From: Prevotella sp.
Lineage (GTDB): Bacteria; Bacteroidota; Bacteroidia; Bacteroidales; Bacteroidaceae
Length of the DNA: 64,000 nucleotides
Direction: 5' to 3'
Assembly (NCBI GenBank): GCA_017548605.1
Contig: JAFYZT010000023.1
Coordinates: 1 to 64,000, forward strand
Under the pieces are notes generated by a model, which saw only the letters and a list, made by a program, of their open reading frames with translations, was not told where the DNA came from and ran no database searches. This document shows positions 28,647-38,048 of this stretch, one piece after another (within the stretch, counting starts at the first letter, position 1; every line of letters begins with the position of its first letter). A program made the translations under genes and the position numbers.

Positions 28647-29711
28647 ATGATCTATATTAACGGAAGATTCCTGACCCGTCCAATGACAGGTGTTGAGCGC
28701 TATGCCTACAACATCTGCAAATCACTGTTGTCGATGGGGCAAACGTTCACCATTATCTGTCCTAAACGTCCCATTTTGGACATCTATGACACCCATGATA
28801 TGAACATTGTCCGCTTCGGACATGGCAACTCGCATTTTTGGGAACAATGTATGTTGCCATTTTTCTTCGCCAGGAAAAAGAACGATCTTTTGCTGAACTT
28901 TACGGGTCTGGGGCCGATACTGATACGCAAGAAAATCATGACCATCCATGACCTGTCGTTTTTGGAGAACTCCTCATGGCACTCGCTCCCTTACCGGTTA
29001 TGGTATAAAATGATGACTCCCCTCGCCGCCCGCACCTCAAGACAACTTATCACCGTCAGCAACTTCTCCAAAAATGAAATACTTCGTTTTTATCCTTCCC
29101 TGAAGAAGAAAGAGATTACAATCGTATATAATGCGGCAGATAAGGATTTATTCCATCGGACGGCCTCCGAGGGCACATCTACAGAGCGGTTTGTGCTGGC
29201 AGTATCATCCATCGACCCCAGGAAGAATTTTATCCGGCTTTTAGAAGCTTTCACGGAACTACCCAACTGCCGACTGAACATTGTAGGTAAAGCCAACCGC
29301 GTGTTCAAACAGCAAGACTTGCAGAAGCAGAATTCCGATAATGTCAAATTCCTCGGCAAAGTATCAGACCAAGAACTCGTCCGACTCTACAATCATGCTT
29401 ATTGCTTTGTCTTTCCGTCTATCTATGAGGGCTTCGGCATTCCTCCTATTGAAGCCATGGCTTGCGGATGTCCTGTGTTGGCAGCAGACATTCCCGTTTT
29501 ACGCGAAGTATGTGCAGACGGTGCCATCTATTTCGACCCTTTCAACGTACAGGACATTCACAGTACTATAGAACAGTTCATGCAAGCTGAAGACAACAGT
29601 AGGAATCAACTGATTGACAGAGGTTTGGCCAATGCCTCCCGTTTCTCATGGGAAGACTCTGCCAAAAAGGTGCTCGAAATCATCAACAATTATGTTGATA
29701 CGACAAAATAA
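28647..29711 (+). CDS. GT4 glycosyltransferase
   Basis: A 354-aa GT-B enzyme. N-terminal YINGRFLTRPMTGVERYA is the GT4 acceptor-side loop. The donor side has FVLAVSSIDPRKNFIRLLEAF, VKFLGKVSDQELVRLYNHAYCFVFPSIYEGFGIPPIEAMACGCPVLA. It is similar in plan to the 24543 gene. Likely a mannosyl- or related transferase of the polysaccharide pathway; donor unknown. Confidence 0.88.
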   Translation: MIYINGRFLTRPMTGVERYAYNICKSLLSMGQTFTIICPKRPILDIYDTHDMNIVRFGHGNSHFWEQCMLPFFFARKKNDLLLNFTGLGPILIRKKIMTIHDLSFLENSSWHSLPYRLWYKMMTPLAARTSRQLITVSNFSKNEILRFYPSLKKKEITIVYNAADKDLFHRTASEGTSTERFVLAVSSIDPRKNFIRLLEAFTELPNCRLNIVGKANRVFKQQDLQKQNSDNVKFLGKVSDQELVRLYNHAYCFVFPSIYEGFGIPPIEAMACGCPVLAADIPVLREVCADGAIYFDPFNVQDIHSTIEQFMQAEDNSRNQLIDRGLANASRFSWEDSAKKVLEIINNYVDTTK

Positions 29712-29748
29712 TCAGCTTGATAGAACGTTATCTATTAAAAGCTAGTCT

Positions 29749-30879
29749 ATGAAGAAAACCGTACTCCACGTTGCAAAATACTATTATCCAACAGAAGGAG
29801 GCATTGAAACTGTGACCAAATACATGGCAGAAGGTTTGGCCACGTACAACAATGTTGTTGTATGCTTCAATAAGGATGGTAACAAGCAAGTGGAGACAAT
29901 TAACGGCATCAAGGTTTACCGCGTCAAGACCACCTTCAGGATTTCCAGTCAGGATATTGCTTTTTCCTATTACCGTACTCTAAAACGAATTATCAACGAG
30001 TATACGCCAGATATCATCCTGGTACACTGCCCCAACCCCTTTCTTTATCCAATAGTCTGCAAGTTGAAGCCAAGTCAGAGTAAACTTGTGTTGCTCTGGC
30101 ACTCCGATATCCTTGGCAAGGGCATACTCTATAACCTTGTCAGCCGCTATGAGAATAAGATACTCAAGAAGAGCGACCTGATTCTGGCAACGAGCTATGG
30201 CTATATTCACCCATCAAGTCCTATTTACAAATATAAAGAAAAAACGCGTGTAGTCCAAAACGGCATCATTGTCAAAGATTTCGAGAGACGTGAAGGCGAT
30301 GAAGAAACCATTGCACAGATTAAGCAACAATACGGCAACAAGAAAATCATTTTCTTTGTGGGGCGTCATTGCCCCTATAAAGGAATCAACCTTCTTATAG
30401 AGGCGGAACAGTTTATCCAGTCAGACAGCGTCATCCTTATCGGTGGCAGAGGACCAGAAACAGACAAATTAAAGGCGATGACTCATTCTGAAAGAATAAA
30501 ATTTATCGGTAGGGTTACCAATGAAGAGTTACGTTGCTACTATTTTGCCTCTGACATTTTTGGATTTACCTCTTGTACCAAACAGGAAGCTTTCGGCATA
30601 GCACTTGCTGAGGCCATGTATTGTGGCTGTGTCCCTGTCACGTTCACCATTGAAGGTTCCGGTGTCAACTGGGTTTCCGTCAAGGGAGAGACTGGCGAAG
30701 AAGTTCCTTTGGGCGATGTCAGAGCCTACGCTACAGCAGTAGATAAGATTCTGAATGATGATGGCTTGCATGAACAGTATGCTTCGGCCTGTCATGAAAG
30801 GATTTCTAAGATGTTCACCAGTGAACAAGCAAACAAAGAAGCGGATAAGATATTCCACCAACTCCTTGAAAAGATTTAA
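29749..30879 (+). CDS. GT4 glycosyltransferase, GT-B fold
   Basis: A 376-aa enzyme with HVAKYYYPTEGGIETVTKYMAEGL at the N-terminus (Gly-rich acceptor loop), VVQNGI, IIFFVGRHCPYKGINLLIEAE and FGFTSCTKQEAFGIALAEAMYCGCVPVTF. This subgroup includes WbcL/RfaG-like transferases. It is the fourth visible glycosyltransferase in the locus. Donor and acceptor are unknown. Confidence 0.87.
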   Translation: MKKTVLHVAKYYYPTEGGIETVTKYMAEGLATYNNVVVCFNKDGNKQVETINGIKVYRVKTTFRISSQDIAFSYYRTLKRIINEYTPDIILVHCPNPFLYPIVCKLKPSQSKLVLLWHSDILGKGILYNLVSRYENKILKKSDLILATSYGYIHPSSPIYKYKEKTRVVQNGIIVKDFERREGDEETIAQIKQQYGNKKIIFFVGRHCPYKGINLLIEAEQFIQSDSVILIGGRGPETDKLKAMTHSERIKFIGRVTNEELRCYYFASDIFGFTSCTKQEAFGIALAEAMYCGCVPVTFTIEGSGVNWVSVKGETGEEVPLGDVRAYATAVDKILNDDGLHEQYASACHERISKMFTSEQANKEADKIFHQLLEKI

Positions 30880-30921
30880 TCGTTTACACATTTGCTCCCG
30901 TCCTTTTTATTGTTTTTATCT

Positions 30922-33018
30922 ATGACCTCACATCATTCCACCATACCTCTTTCCTTTGTATCATGTTTGGTTATCGCGCTCTTCTGTACACAGTCCCTCC
31001 TGGCACAGGATGTGTTATACCTCTCTCCCACGGGCAACGATACACAAGCCGGTACAGCTAACCAGCCGATGGCAACCATCGAGAAGGCAGCGAAATCTCC
31101 ACTTTGGACAAAAGCCACCAAAGACACGCTGTTCATCCTGCTGAAAGCGGGTGAATACCATTTCCCGAAAACACAGACCATCACCACCCCTCCTCGACGT
31201 CCCATTGTTATCCGCGGAACAGATGCCAATAGGACTCGTATTTCTGGAGGCATACACATCAAGGGCTGGCAACAATACAAGAAAGGCATTTACCGCGCAC
31301 CATGGCCCATGGAGGGAGGGCAATATGTCTGTTTCGAGCAGTTATTCGTGAATGGCCGTCGCGCCACCCTCGCCCGTACGCCAAACATGGGATGGGGTAA
31401 GGTGCAGTCCTTCAGTCAGCAGGAACAGGACGACAAGGCTGTGCGCACCGTTGAGATTGAGAACTCACACCACAAGGACTTGCAGCAGTTGAAGACGGAG
31501 GAGCTCAATAGGGTGCGCCTGCATCTCCTGCAAAAATGGAACATGTTGAAATGGAGCCTGTCGGAGGCCTCGCTGTCGCCCAGCACCATCACCTTCACGA
31601 AGTGCAACATGGGCAAACAAAACCCCGTGAAGCAAGGCACGCGCTATTTCATTGAGAACTACCGCAGGGCACTCGACGCGCCTGGCGAGTGGTTTGCCGA
31701 TGCTGCTGACCATTACGTCTATTACATCCCCCGGCAGGGAGAGGACATGGCGAAGGCAGAGGTCATCGCACCCGTGCTCGACAAGCTGCTGGTCATCAAG
31801 GGCAAACAAGGAAAGCCCATCAAAGACATCACCATCGAGTGCATCGATTTCTGCCATTCTGCCCACATCATGCCGCAAGCGGGCGAGAGAGTGGTACAGG
31901 CGATGGCACACCTGGGGGCAGCCGTCGAGATGAGCCATGCTGAGGGCATCACAGTGCGCCGCTGCACCATCTCGGGCACTGGAGCCTATGCGCTGTGGCT
32001 CAAGGAGAAGGTGTCGGGATGCACCGTCAGGGAGTGTACGATGACCGACTTAGGGGCTGGGGGCGTGAAGGTAGGTCATTACTCAAACGTCAAACGGGGA
32101 CAGACGGTATCCAACCACAACACCATTGACAACAACGTCATCACCGACGGCGGTCATGTCACGGAAACTGGGGTGGGCATCCTCGTTTTAAACTCCGCTG
32201 ACAACAACATTACCCACAACCATATCCACCACCTCTACTACACTGGCATCAGCCTGGGGTGGACATGGGGCTACAACAGCGACAGCAAATACAACCCCAC
32301 CCTTGGCAACCACATTGCCTACAACCTCATCCACGACATCGGTCAGGGCATGCTCTCCGACATGGGAGGCATCTACCTGCTGGGGGAGCAGCCGGGCACA
32401 GTGGTAGAGAACAACGTCGTCCACGATGTCCGTTCATACGATTACGGTGGTATGGGCATCTACACTGACCAGGGAGCAAGCTACATCACCATCCGCAATA
32501 ACCTGGTGTACCGCTGTAGCGAAGCCTGCTTCCAGCAACACTATGGAAAGGAAAATATCGTAGAGAACAATATCTTTGCCTTTGCCTCCAAATACCAACT
32601 GATGCTGACCAAAAACGAGAATCATGTACCCTTCACCTTCCGCAGGAACATCGTCCTCCAGACAAATGGCACGACGATTATCAGGAATTCAACCTGGCTA
32701 AAGTCACGTGCGAAGATGGAAGGCAACTTATATTGGTGTGTTGGAGGGCGTACAGACTTTGCCACCCTCGGTTTTGGACAGTGGAGTAGCAGATATGAGA
32801 AGAAGGCAGTGGAAGCCGACCCGCTGTTTGTAAATGCCGAGCACGGCAATTTCCATTTCCGTTCGACAGCAAACGCCGAGAAAATTGGTTTCAAGCCGTT
32901 CAACTATGAGGAGGCAGGTGTTTATGGGGTGATGGCAGGAAAAGGAGGTCAAACTGGTTCAGTAGGTGTGTCTGTCCCAGCTGCCACATCATCGGGTACC
33001 ATCCATTTCCCATTTTAA
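30922..33018 (+). CDS. Exported right-handed parallel beta-helix protein
   Basis: About 698 aa. A TTG at 30892 extends the frame, but the ATG at 30922 gives a normal signal peptide (ending TQSLLAQ). After VLYLSPTGNDTQAGT, a common start of such proteins, the chain builds a beta-helix with many Asn/Gly/His turns (NNVITDGGHVTETGVGILVL, NNITHNHIHHLYYTGISLGW, VVENNVVHDVRSYDYGGMGIYTD). The fold is shared with polysaccharide lyases and epimerases. No catalytic set could be fixed. A role in modifying or cutting the exported polymer is inferred. Confidence 0.82.
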   Translation: MTSHHSTIPLSFVSCLVIALFCTQSLLAQDVLYLSPTGNDTQAGTANQPMATIEKAAKSPLWTKATKDTLFILLKAGEYHFPKTQTITTPPRRPIVIRGTDANRTRISGGIHIKGWQQYKKGIYRAPWPMEGGQYVCFEQLFVNGRRATLARTPNMGWGKVQSFSQQEQDDKAVRTVEIENSHHKDLQQLKTEELNRVRLHLLQKWNMLKWSLSEASLSPSTITFTKCNMGKQNPVKQGTRYFIENYRRALDAPGEWFADAADHYVYYIPRQGEDMAKAEVIAPVLDKLLVIKGKQGKPIKDITIECIDFCHSAHIMPQAGERVVQAMAHLGAAVEMSHAEGITVRRCTISGTGAYALWLKEKVSGCTVRECTMTDLGAGGVKVGHYSNVKRGQTVSNHNTIDNNVITDGGHVTETGVGILVLNSADNNITHNHIHHLYYTGISLGWTWGYNSDSKYNPTLGNHIAYNLIHDIGQGMLSDMGGIYLLGEQPGTVVENNVVHDVRSYDYGGMGIYTDQGASYITIRNNLVYRCSEACFQQHYGKENIVENNIFAFASKYQLMLTKNENHVPFTFRRNIVLQTNGTTIIRNSTWLKSRAKMEGNLYWCVGGRTDFATLGFGQWSSRYEKKAVEADPLFVNAEHGNFHFRSTANAEKIGFKPFNYEEAGVYGVMAGKGGQTGSVGVSVPAATSSGTIHFPF

Positions 33019-33047
33019 TTATTTCGAAAGCGGATAGGTTTTTTACA

Positions 33048-33140
33048 AACCACCCCCTCAAAGGACATTGAACGTTGAACGTTGAATGAGGTAAGGACAG
33101 TATTTCTACAAACTACCCCTTCTTTGAAAAAAGGGGGGAA
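33048..33140. repeat. TTGAACGTTGAA repeat and CCCCTT/AAGGGG hairpin
   Basis: The gap after the beta-helix gene holds tandem TTGAACG words (about 33067-33088) and an imperfect hairpin (CCCCTTCTTT with AAAAAAGGGG, about 33116-33137). It may act as a terminator and marks the end of the main glycosyltransferase set. Confidence 0.45.
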
Positions 33141-33218
33141 TTGTTTGCATGCTTTATCTCACTTTCTACACAATAAACCCTGGAAAATGGAGTTTTATAG
33201 TAGGAAACGTATGTACCT

Positions 33219-34328
33219 ATGGATTCACACTACATCTATATACTTCTTTCGTTTGTGCTGAGCATGGTTTGCGGATTGGTATTTATTCCGCAAATCATCA
33301 GGTATTGTAAGCGGAAGAACCTGTTCGACCTGCCCGACAAACGAAAAGTACACAAGAATGCCATTCCGCGTCTGGGTGGTGTTTGTTTCATGCCCAGCAT
33401 GATTGTTACCGGGTTGGTGGCATTACTGGTGTATGACGGCGTCACTGGCGACCAGCATGTGACACTGAGTTTGTGGAGTTGTCTGTTTTTCATCAGTCTG
33501 CTGTTGATCTATGCCGTGGGTATCATCGACGACCTGATAGGTCTCGATGCCACAACGAAATTCTTCGTGCAGATTGTGGCTGCCACGCTCATGCCATTGT
33601 CAGGACTGTATATCAACAACTTATATGGCTTTCTGGGATTCCATGAGATTCCCGCCTACGTAGGTATGCCGCTGACAGTGTTCATCATTGTGTTCATCGA
33701 CAATGCCATCAACCTCATCGATGGTATCGACGGACTGGCAGGGGGCCTGGCACTCATGGGACTGTCGGGATTTCTGGCCAGCTTCATCTCCGAGGGCATC
33801 TGGACCTATGCTGTGTTGATAGCGGGTCTGATGGGTGTGTTGGTGGCCTTCCTGTATTTCAATATGCAAGGTGACCCGAAGAAAGACCGAAAGATTTTCA
33901 TGGGTGACTCGGGTAGTCTGACGCTTGGTTTCATCCTCGGCTTCCTTTTCATCAAACTGGCCATGGATAAGCCCGACATCATTCCTTACAGTAGCCACCG
34001 GCTGTTGCTCTCATTTACGTTTTTGGTCGTTCCAGTATTAGACGTGATGCGAGTGGTGTGTACAAGGATTATCCACCGCCGTCCTTTGTTCGATGCAGAT
34101 AAGAACCACATCCATCATAAATTGCTCAGATGCGGCATGAACCAACACGCCACCCTTGCTTGCATTCTGACGTTGGCCATGGCTTTTACCGCCTTCAACT
34201 TGATAATGGCTCTTATATTCGACATCGGACTTACATGGATTGTGCTATTTGACTGTCTGCTATATGTAGCGTTCAATTACTTATTGAACGTTTATATCCG
34301 CCGTCAGAATAAGAAACCGTTTGTGTAA
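33219..34328 (+). CDS. WecA/MraY-family UDP-HexNAc-1-P transferase
   Basis: A 369-aa inner-membrane protein with about eleven helices. It has KVHKNAIPRLGGVCF, the catalytic Asp pair in GIIDDLIGLD, DNAINLIDGIDGLAGGLAL, FMGDSGSLTLGFILG and the HIHHKLL motif near the C-terminus; these are the family signatures. It loads a HexNAc-phosphate onto undecaprenyl phosphate. It is a second, unrelated initiating enzyme beside the transferase at 15756, 200 nt after the beta-helix gene. It may serve a different polymer such as O-antigen. Confidence 0.92.
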   Translation: MDSHYIYILLSFVLSMVCGLVFIPQIIRYCKRKNLFDLPDKRKVHKNAIPRLGGVCFMPSMIVTGLVALLVYDGVTGDQHVTLSLWSCLFFISLLLIYAVGIIDDLIGLDATTKFFVQIVAATLMPLSGLYINNLYGFLGFHEIPAYVGMPLTVFIIVFIDNAINLIDGIDGLAGGLALMGLSGFLASFISEGIWTYAVLIAGLMGVLVAFLYFNMQGDPKKDRKIFMGDSGSLTLGFILGFLFIKLAMDKPDIIPYSSHRLLLSFTFLVVPVLDVMRVVCTRIIHRRPLFDADKNHIHHKLLRCGMNQHATLACILTLAMAFTAFNLIMALIFDIGLTWIVLFDCLLYVAFNYLLNVYIRRQNKKPFV

Positions 34329-34337
34329 GGCCTATTC

Positions 34338-34799
34338 CTAAAACTTTTTTAGGTTCAACCTTACGATTTGATTGCTGAGAATTAGTTTACCACTGCTAAG
34401 GCTGACAATGCGAAGGCGCGGCGTGAGACTGTTTACACCGAAAGGTTCCACCTGCCATACCGCCTCAGCTACCGGATCACCCTGCATACGGTCGTTAATA
34501 TGGGCATCGGAGAGGAAAAGCGAATCGTCCTGCCGTTCAAAATGGAAGATGATAGCCTCGTATTTCCCGTCATGGTCGCTCATTTCGATAAGTTTGCTTT
34601 GCACCGCCCAGAATTTCAGTTGGTCGGTCATATCGACAAAGTTGCCGTTCATCGAGTCGATGCGCTCGAGATGCCAGTAGCCATAGAGGTCACCATGCGA
34701 CGAGCGTTCCAGGTCGCAGCCCGTAAAGAAGAAGAGCAATGCCCCTATAAAAAATAAAATATGCCTTTGGCTATTGTCCTTTTTTACTTCCATTTTCAC
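34338..34799 (-). CDS. Small lipocalin-like lipoprotein
   Basis: A 153-aa protein with an extended basic N-terminus, a hydrophobic helix and lipobox FFTGC (Cys28). The body (LYGYWHLERID, KFWAVQSKLIEM, EAIIFHFERQDDSLFLSDAHIND, LRIVSLSSGKLIL) has the GxW start and strand rhythm of the lipocalin-like domains common in Bacteroidetes lipoproteins. Function is unknown. It lies 8 nt downstream of the Wzi gene and is likely co-transcribed with it. Confidence 0.75.
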   Translation of the reverse strand: MKMEVKKDNSQRHILFFIGALLFFFTGCDLERSSHGDLYGYWHLERIDSMNGNFVDMTDQLKFWAVQSKLIEMSDHDGKYEAIIFHFERQDDSLFLSDAHINDRMQGDPVAEAVWQVEPFGVNSLTPRLRIVSLSSGKLILSNQIVRLNLKKF

Positions 34800-34807
34800 T
34801 TCCCTTT

Positions 34808-36385
34808 TTACTTTTTTACCCTTTTAGTGAGCCATCCCGTCTTGGCAACGGTAATCTGACCACCGTAGTTGTGTCCGAGCAGTCCACAGGCATCCATACC
34901 GAAGGCACCCTTCACCGACCAGCCATCAAGCCAACCCTCATCGAACTGATATTGCACCTCGGCCAGCGCACTCACATTATGTTTCATCTTGTGGAACGGT
35001 TTATCGTATGTTCCAACTGAGTTTTGGTAGGTCGTCATGGCCCTATACGACAAGTTGTGATTGAACACACCCTCCACACCGAGGTGGAAAGCAATGAAGC
35101 GGTTACTCTGTATCTCCAAAGTTCCGTCATCGTTATAGATGGGCGACATATAAAGCGGATGACCGATGACCTGTCCCCAGTGTGTCCATCCCGTGTACAT
35201 GTAATGGTTGTAGAAATTATCTTTTCCACCGATATGGTCGGCCATGGTCGGCGTATGGTCGTGGTAGATAGGACCACTCTGGTATTTGGAATAGAGGTAT
35301 TCGAACACCACCGACTGAATGGGCCGTTCATATTTGAAATGGAATTCGGCTCCAAGCATCCAGTCCTTGAAGTCGTAGATGAGCAGCGTTTTCTTTGATG
35401 GAGCCTCCCAATTCTCACCTGTCTGGTAGCCGTCGCGGTCCACTTGCAACATACTGGAGTGGTCTTCAAAAAACTTGTCAGCATAGACACTGACGCGCCA
35501 TGTGTCCTCATCCCAATTCAGACGAGCCACCCATGAGCCCAGTGTGTTTCCCGAAGCATTGGTGTACAGTGTCTCGCCGGCATCAGAACCGCCCGGGATG
35601 AAGGCATGCCACATACCCTTGATCCCCGACTCGCCAGTGAGTGTCTGAATGGTACCGTCGGGCTGTGGCACGAAAGCCTTGCCGCCAAAGAGTCCCGCCA
35701 TTTCCAGACCCAGTTCAGCGGAGAAGGGGAAGAAACGTTCTTCATTGCCAATCTTCAGGTAGCCCGCCTTGCTGTGGTATTTCACCCGCTGCTGGTGCTT
35801 TCCTTCGGGACCGGCAAAATCTTTCTGCCAGTTCTCGTCGGTCAACATACCATAGGCGATATGTCCTTTCAACGAGAGCCATGCGTGTGTACCAGGAATG
35901 GCCCAGTAGTCATGCAACGCCAACCTTACCTGCGGCACCGGCCGGGCGTTGATGCCCAAGGTCTGCACGCCCGAACTCACATGTTGGTTACGCAGTTCCA
36001 TGGGATATTCCTTGCTACCTATGGTCAGGGAGCCGTGAAGCCAGCGCCCCTCGACATACGCCTGTTGAACAATGACGTTGGATGTATAGTTGAAGGGAGC
36101 CACAAGGTCAAGGCCATAGCCTATGCCCCAACGACGCTCGTTGTCGACCTCCAGCGGTCTTTCTATGGCAGCCCTGAAGTATCCATTGTTTTTCTCGAGC
36201 GACGACAGTCCGTATTTGTTGGCATTGAGCCACAAGGGCGTCTTCCCAGAAGAGAAAGACCCCTGCGCCTCCACCTTGTATTCAATGTCGCTGAAGGGTT
36301 TCAGCGGTGTGGGTTCCTCCTGTTGCTGGGCACGGGCGACCGTGGCAAGCATCATGCCCATGATGATGAACCATGTTTTTAGCAT
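34808..36385 (-). CDS. Capsule assembly Wzi-family outer-membrane protein
   Basis: A 525-aa protein with a signal peptide (ending VARAQ), then alternating amphipathic strands of a large beta-barrel and a C-terminus typical of outer-membrane proteins. The SSGKTPLWLNANKYGLSS start, IGSKEYPMELRN and LHDYWAIPGTHAWLSLKGHIAYG match the Bacteroidetes Wzi-like family. Wzi anchors capsule on the cell surface in enterobacteria. Its place at the end of the polysaccharide locus supports a capsule or exopolysaccharide-retention role here. Confidence 0.88.
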   Translation of the reverse strand: MLKTWFIIMGMMLATVARAQQQEEPTPLKPFSDIEYKVEAQGSFSSGKTPLWLNANKYGLSSLEKNNGYFRAAIERPLEVDNERRWGIGYGLDLVAPFNYTSNVIVQQAYVEGRWLHGSLTIGSKEYPMELRNQHVSSGVQTLGINARPVPQVRLALHDYWAIPGTHAWLSLKGHIAYGMLTDENWQKDFAGPEGKHQQRVKYHSKAGYLKIGNEERFFPFSAELGLEMAGLFGGKAFVPQPDGTIQTLTGESGIKGMWHAFIPGGSDAGETLYTNASGNTLGSWVARLNWDEDTWRVSVYADKFFEDHSSMLQVDRDGYQTGENWEAPSKKTLLIYDFKDWMLGAEFHFKYERPIQSVVFEYLYSKYQSGPIYHDHTPTMADHIGGKDNFYNHYMYTGWTHWGQVIGHPLYMSPIYNDDGTLEIQSNRFIAFHLGVEGVFNHNLSYRAMTTYQNSVGTYDKPFHKMKHNVSALAEVQYQFDEGWLDGWSVKGAFGMDACGLLGHNYGGQITVAKTGWLTKRVKK

Positions 36386-36672
36386 TGGCTTAATTGTATT
36401 ATTACTATTTATAACGCGCGAACGCGGTTTTTATTGTGTAACAGTAGGGGGCAAGGAGCAAGGGGCAAGGAGCAAGAGAATTGTGTAGGGACATTCAGGG
36501 AGCAAGGAGCAAGGGGCAAGAGAATACCACTCAGTCCATATTGTTATAGAATGACAAATAACTTATCAACTCAAAAGCTCATAAACTCAAAAACTTATCA
36601 ACTATTTCAACAATAGGGAAATTCCCCTAAGTGTTTAGGGAAAATCCTTTTAGCATGATGAAAAAAGTTCGT
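36386..36672. repeat. Gap with GGGGCAAGGAGC-type repeats and a palindromic motif
   Basis: No gene is seen. Two copies of the GGGGCAAGGAGCAAGAGAA-type repeat (about 36446-36482 and 36498-36525) are followed by a CTCAAAAACTTATCAACT stretch. A palindromic block TAGGGAAATTCCCCTA then TTTAGGGAAAATCC lies at 36614-36646, upstream of the next gene. Confidence 0.6.
36614..36646 (+). promoter_or_regulatory. Candidate operator TAGGGAAATTCCCCTA
   Basis: An imperfect palindrome plus a half-repeat lies about 26-58 nt upstream of a TTTCTTTG -7-like box (36672-36679) for the gene at 36728. A similar palindrome lies upstream of the minus-strand gene at 53846. Confidence 0.45.
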
Positions 36673-36727
36673 TTCTTTGCAACGTGAAAAGATATCAACA
36701 CGTAAAACAATTTAATATATAACGATT

Positions 36728-37948
36728 ATGAAAAAGATGTTATTAGCCTTCGTAGCACTGTTCACCATCACGACTTCGGCCAGCGCCATGGGTTATGAGC
36801 AGGCACGTCAGCAGGCACTGTTCCTGGCCGACAAGATGGCATACGAACTGAACCTCACCGAGGAGCAGTACGAAGCAGTGTATGAGATCAACCTCGACTA
36901 TCTGTTGAGCGTCAACACCGAGGCCGACCTCTTCGGCACCTACTGGACATATCGTAACCTCGACATGAGCTATGTGCTCTTCGACTGGCAATATCAGTTG
37001 TTCTGTGCTGCAAGCTACTTCTATCGTCCGCTCTACTGGTCAGGTGGTTACTGGCACTTCGGCATCTACGCCCGCTATCCCTATCGTGACTACTTCTACT
37101 ATGGTCGTCCCCACTTCTACCATGTATATCGCGGTGGCCACAGCTGGCGCCACAACGGTGGACGGAGTTGGTATCACGGCCGTAGCTTCGGACAGCGTCA
37201 CGGCAACGGCGACCGTCATGCCGGTATGCGCAACGGCTTCGACCGCGGTGACTATCGCAACGGCTTTGACCACAGAAGTGGTCGCGGACGCAGTGGCGTG
37301 GACAACGGACGTGGACGCGGTGGAGACAACGGACGTGGCGGCATACGTGGCGGTGATAACGGACGCTCACGTGGCGGTGTAGACCGCGGACAGCGCGGCG
37401 GCTCACGCGGTGACGTTGGTTCACGCGGCAGCAGCACCGGTCGCAATCCTCACAGCGGCATGGGCGGTGTACGTGGCGGTAGCATCGACAACGGTTCACG
37501 CAGGAGTGACGGTGTACGCAGCGGATCCAGCGACCGTTCAATGCGCAGGAGCGACGGTATGCGCAGCCGTGAGAGCAGCACTCGCAGCACAGCCCCCAGC
37601 GGCAGCCGCAGCTACGGCAGTGGTTCGAGCAGCTCGCGCCCCAGTGGCACGTTCTCTCCCAGCCGTGACACTCACTCCGGCAGCGGAGTACGCAGAGACA
37701 ATGGCTCACGCAGCTACAGCGCACCCTCTACAGGCAGCCGCAGCAGTGCCCCCTCATCACGCAGCTTCAGTGCTCCGTCCACCCGCAGCTCCAGCTCGTT
37801 CGGAGGCAGCCATAGCAGTGGCAGTCGCAGCGGAGGCTTCAGTGGCGGACACAGCGGTGGCAGTCGCAGTGGAGGCTTCAGTGGAGGTCACAGTGGTGGC
37901 AGCCATGGAGGTGGTGGTCACAGCGGCGGCGGACACGGACATCGTTAA
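36728..37948 (+). CDS. Exported Arg/Ser/Gly-rich low-complexity protein
   Basis: A 406-aa protein with a signal peptide (ending SASA). Residues about 22-75 form helices (LADKMAYELNLTEEQYEAVYEINLDYLL) as in small stress-type periplasmic proteins. A Tyr/Trp-rich stretch (about 95-140, PLYWSGGYWHF, YPYRDYFYYGRPHFYHVYRGG) follows. The last 250 residues are strongly basic low complexity: first Arg/Gly/Asn/Asp (RGRGGDNGRGG), then Ser/Arg/Gly, ending in Gly/His/Ser repeats (GGFSGGHSGGS). Such a tail could bind acidic polymer or nucleic acid, or be part of the matrix. Function is unknown. Confidence 0.8.
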   Translation: MKKMLLAFVALFTITTSASAMGYEQARQQALFLADKMAYELNLTEEQYEAVYEINLDYLLSVNTEADLFGTYWTYRNLDMSYVLFDWQYQLFCAASYFYRPLYWSGGYWHFGIYARYPYRDYFYYGRPHFYHVYRGGHSWRHNGGRSWYHGRSFGQRHGNGDRHAGMRNGFDRGDYRNGFDHRSGRGRSGVDNGRGRGGDNGRGGIRGGDNGRSRGGVDRGQRGGSRGDVGSRGSSTGRNPHSGMGGVRGGSIDNGSRRSDGVRSGSSDRSMRRSDGMRSRESSTRSTAPSGSRSYGSGSSSSRPSGTFSPSRDTHSGSGVRRDNGSRSYSAPSTGSRSSAPSSRSFSAPSTRSSSSFGGSHSSGSRSGGFSGGHSGGSRSGGFSGGHSGGSHGGGGHSGGGHGHR

Positions 37949-38048
37949 AAACACTACATACTCTAAGATTGTCGAAGGATGACAAACTGTTTTGAATCGA
38001 CTTACATACATTCAAAATCTTTAGGTTGCGTTTTTACAAGGTAAAAAA

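Noticed and set aside
36912-37724. 270-aa Cys/Arg-rich frame on the minus strand
   Set aside because: Shadow of the low-complexity Arg/Ser/Gly gene; biased codons keep the opposite frame open.
37410-37982. 190-aa Ala/Val-rich plus-strand frame
   Set aside because: Same composition bias in another frame of the 36728 gene; no signal or motif.
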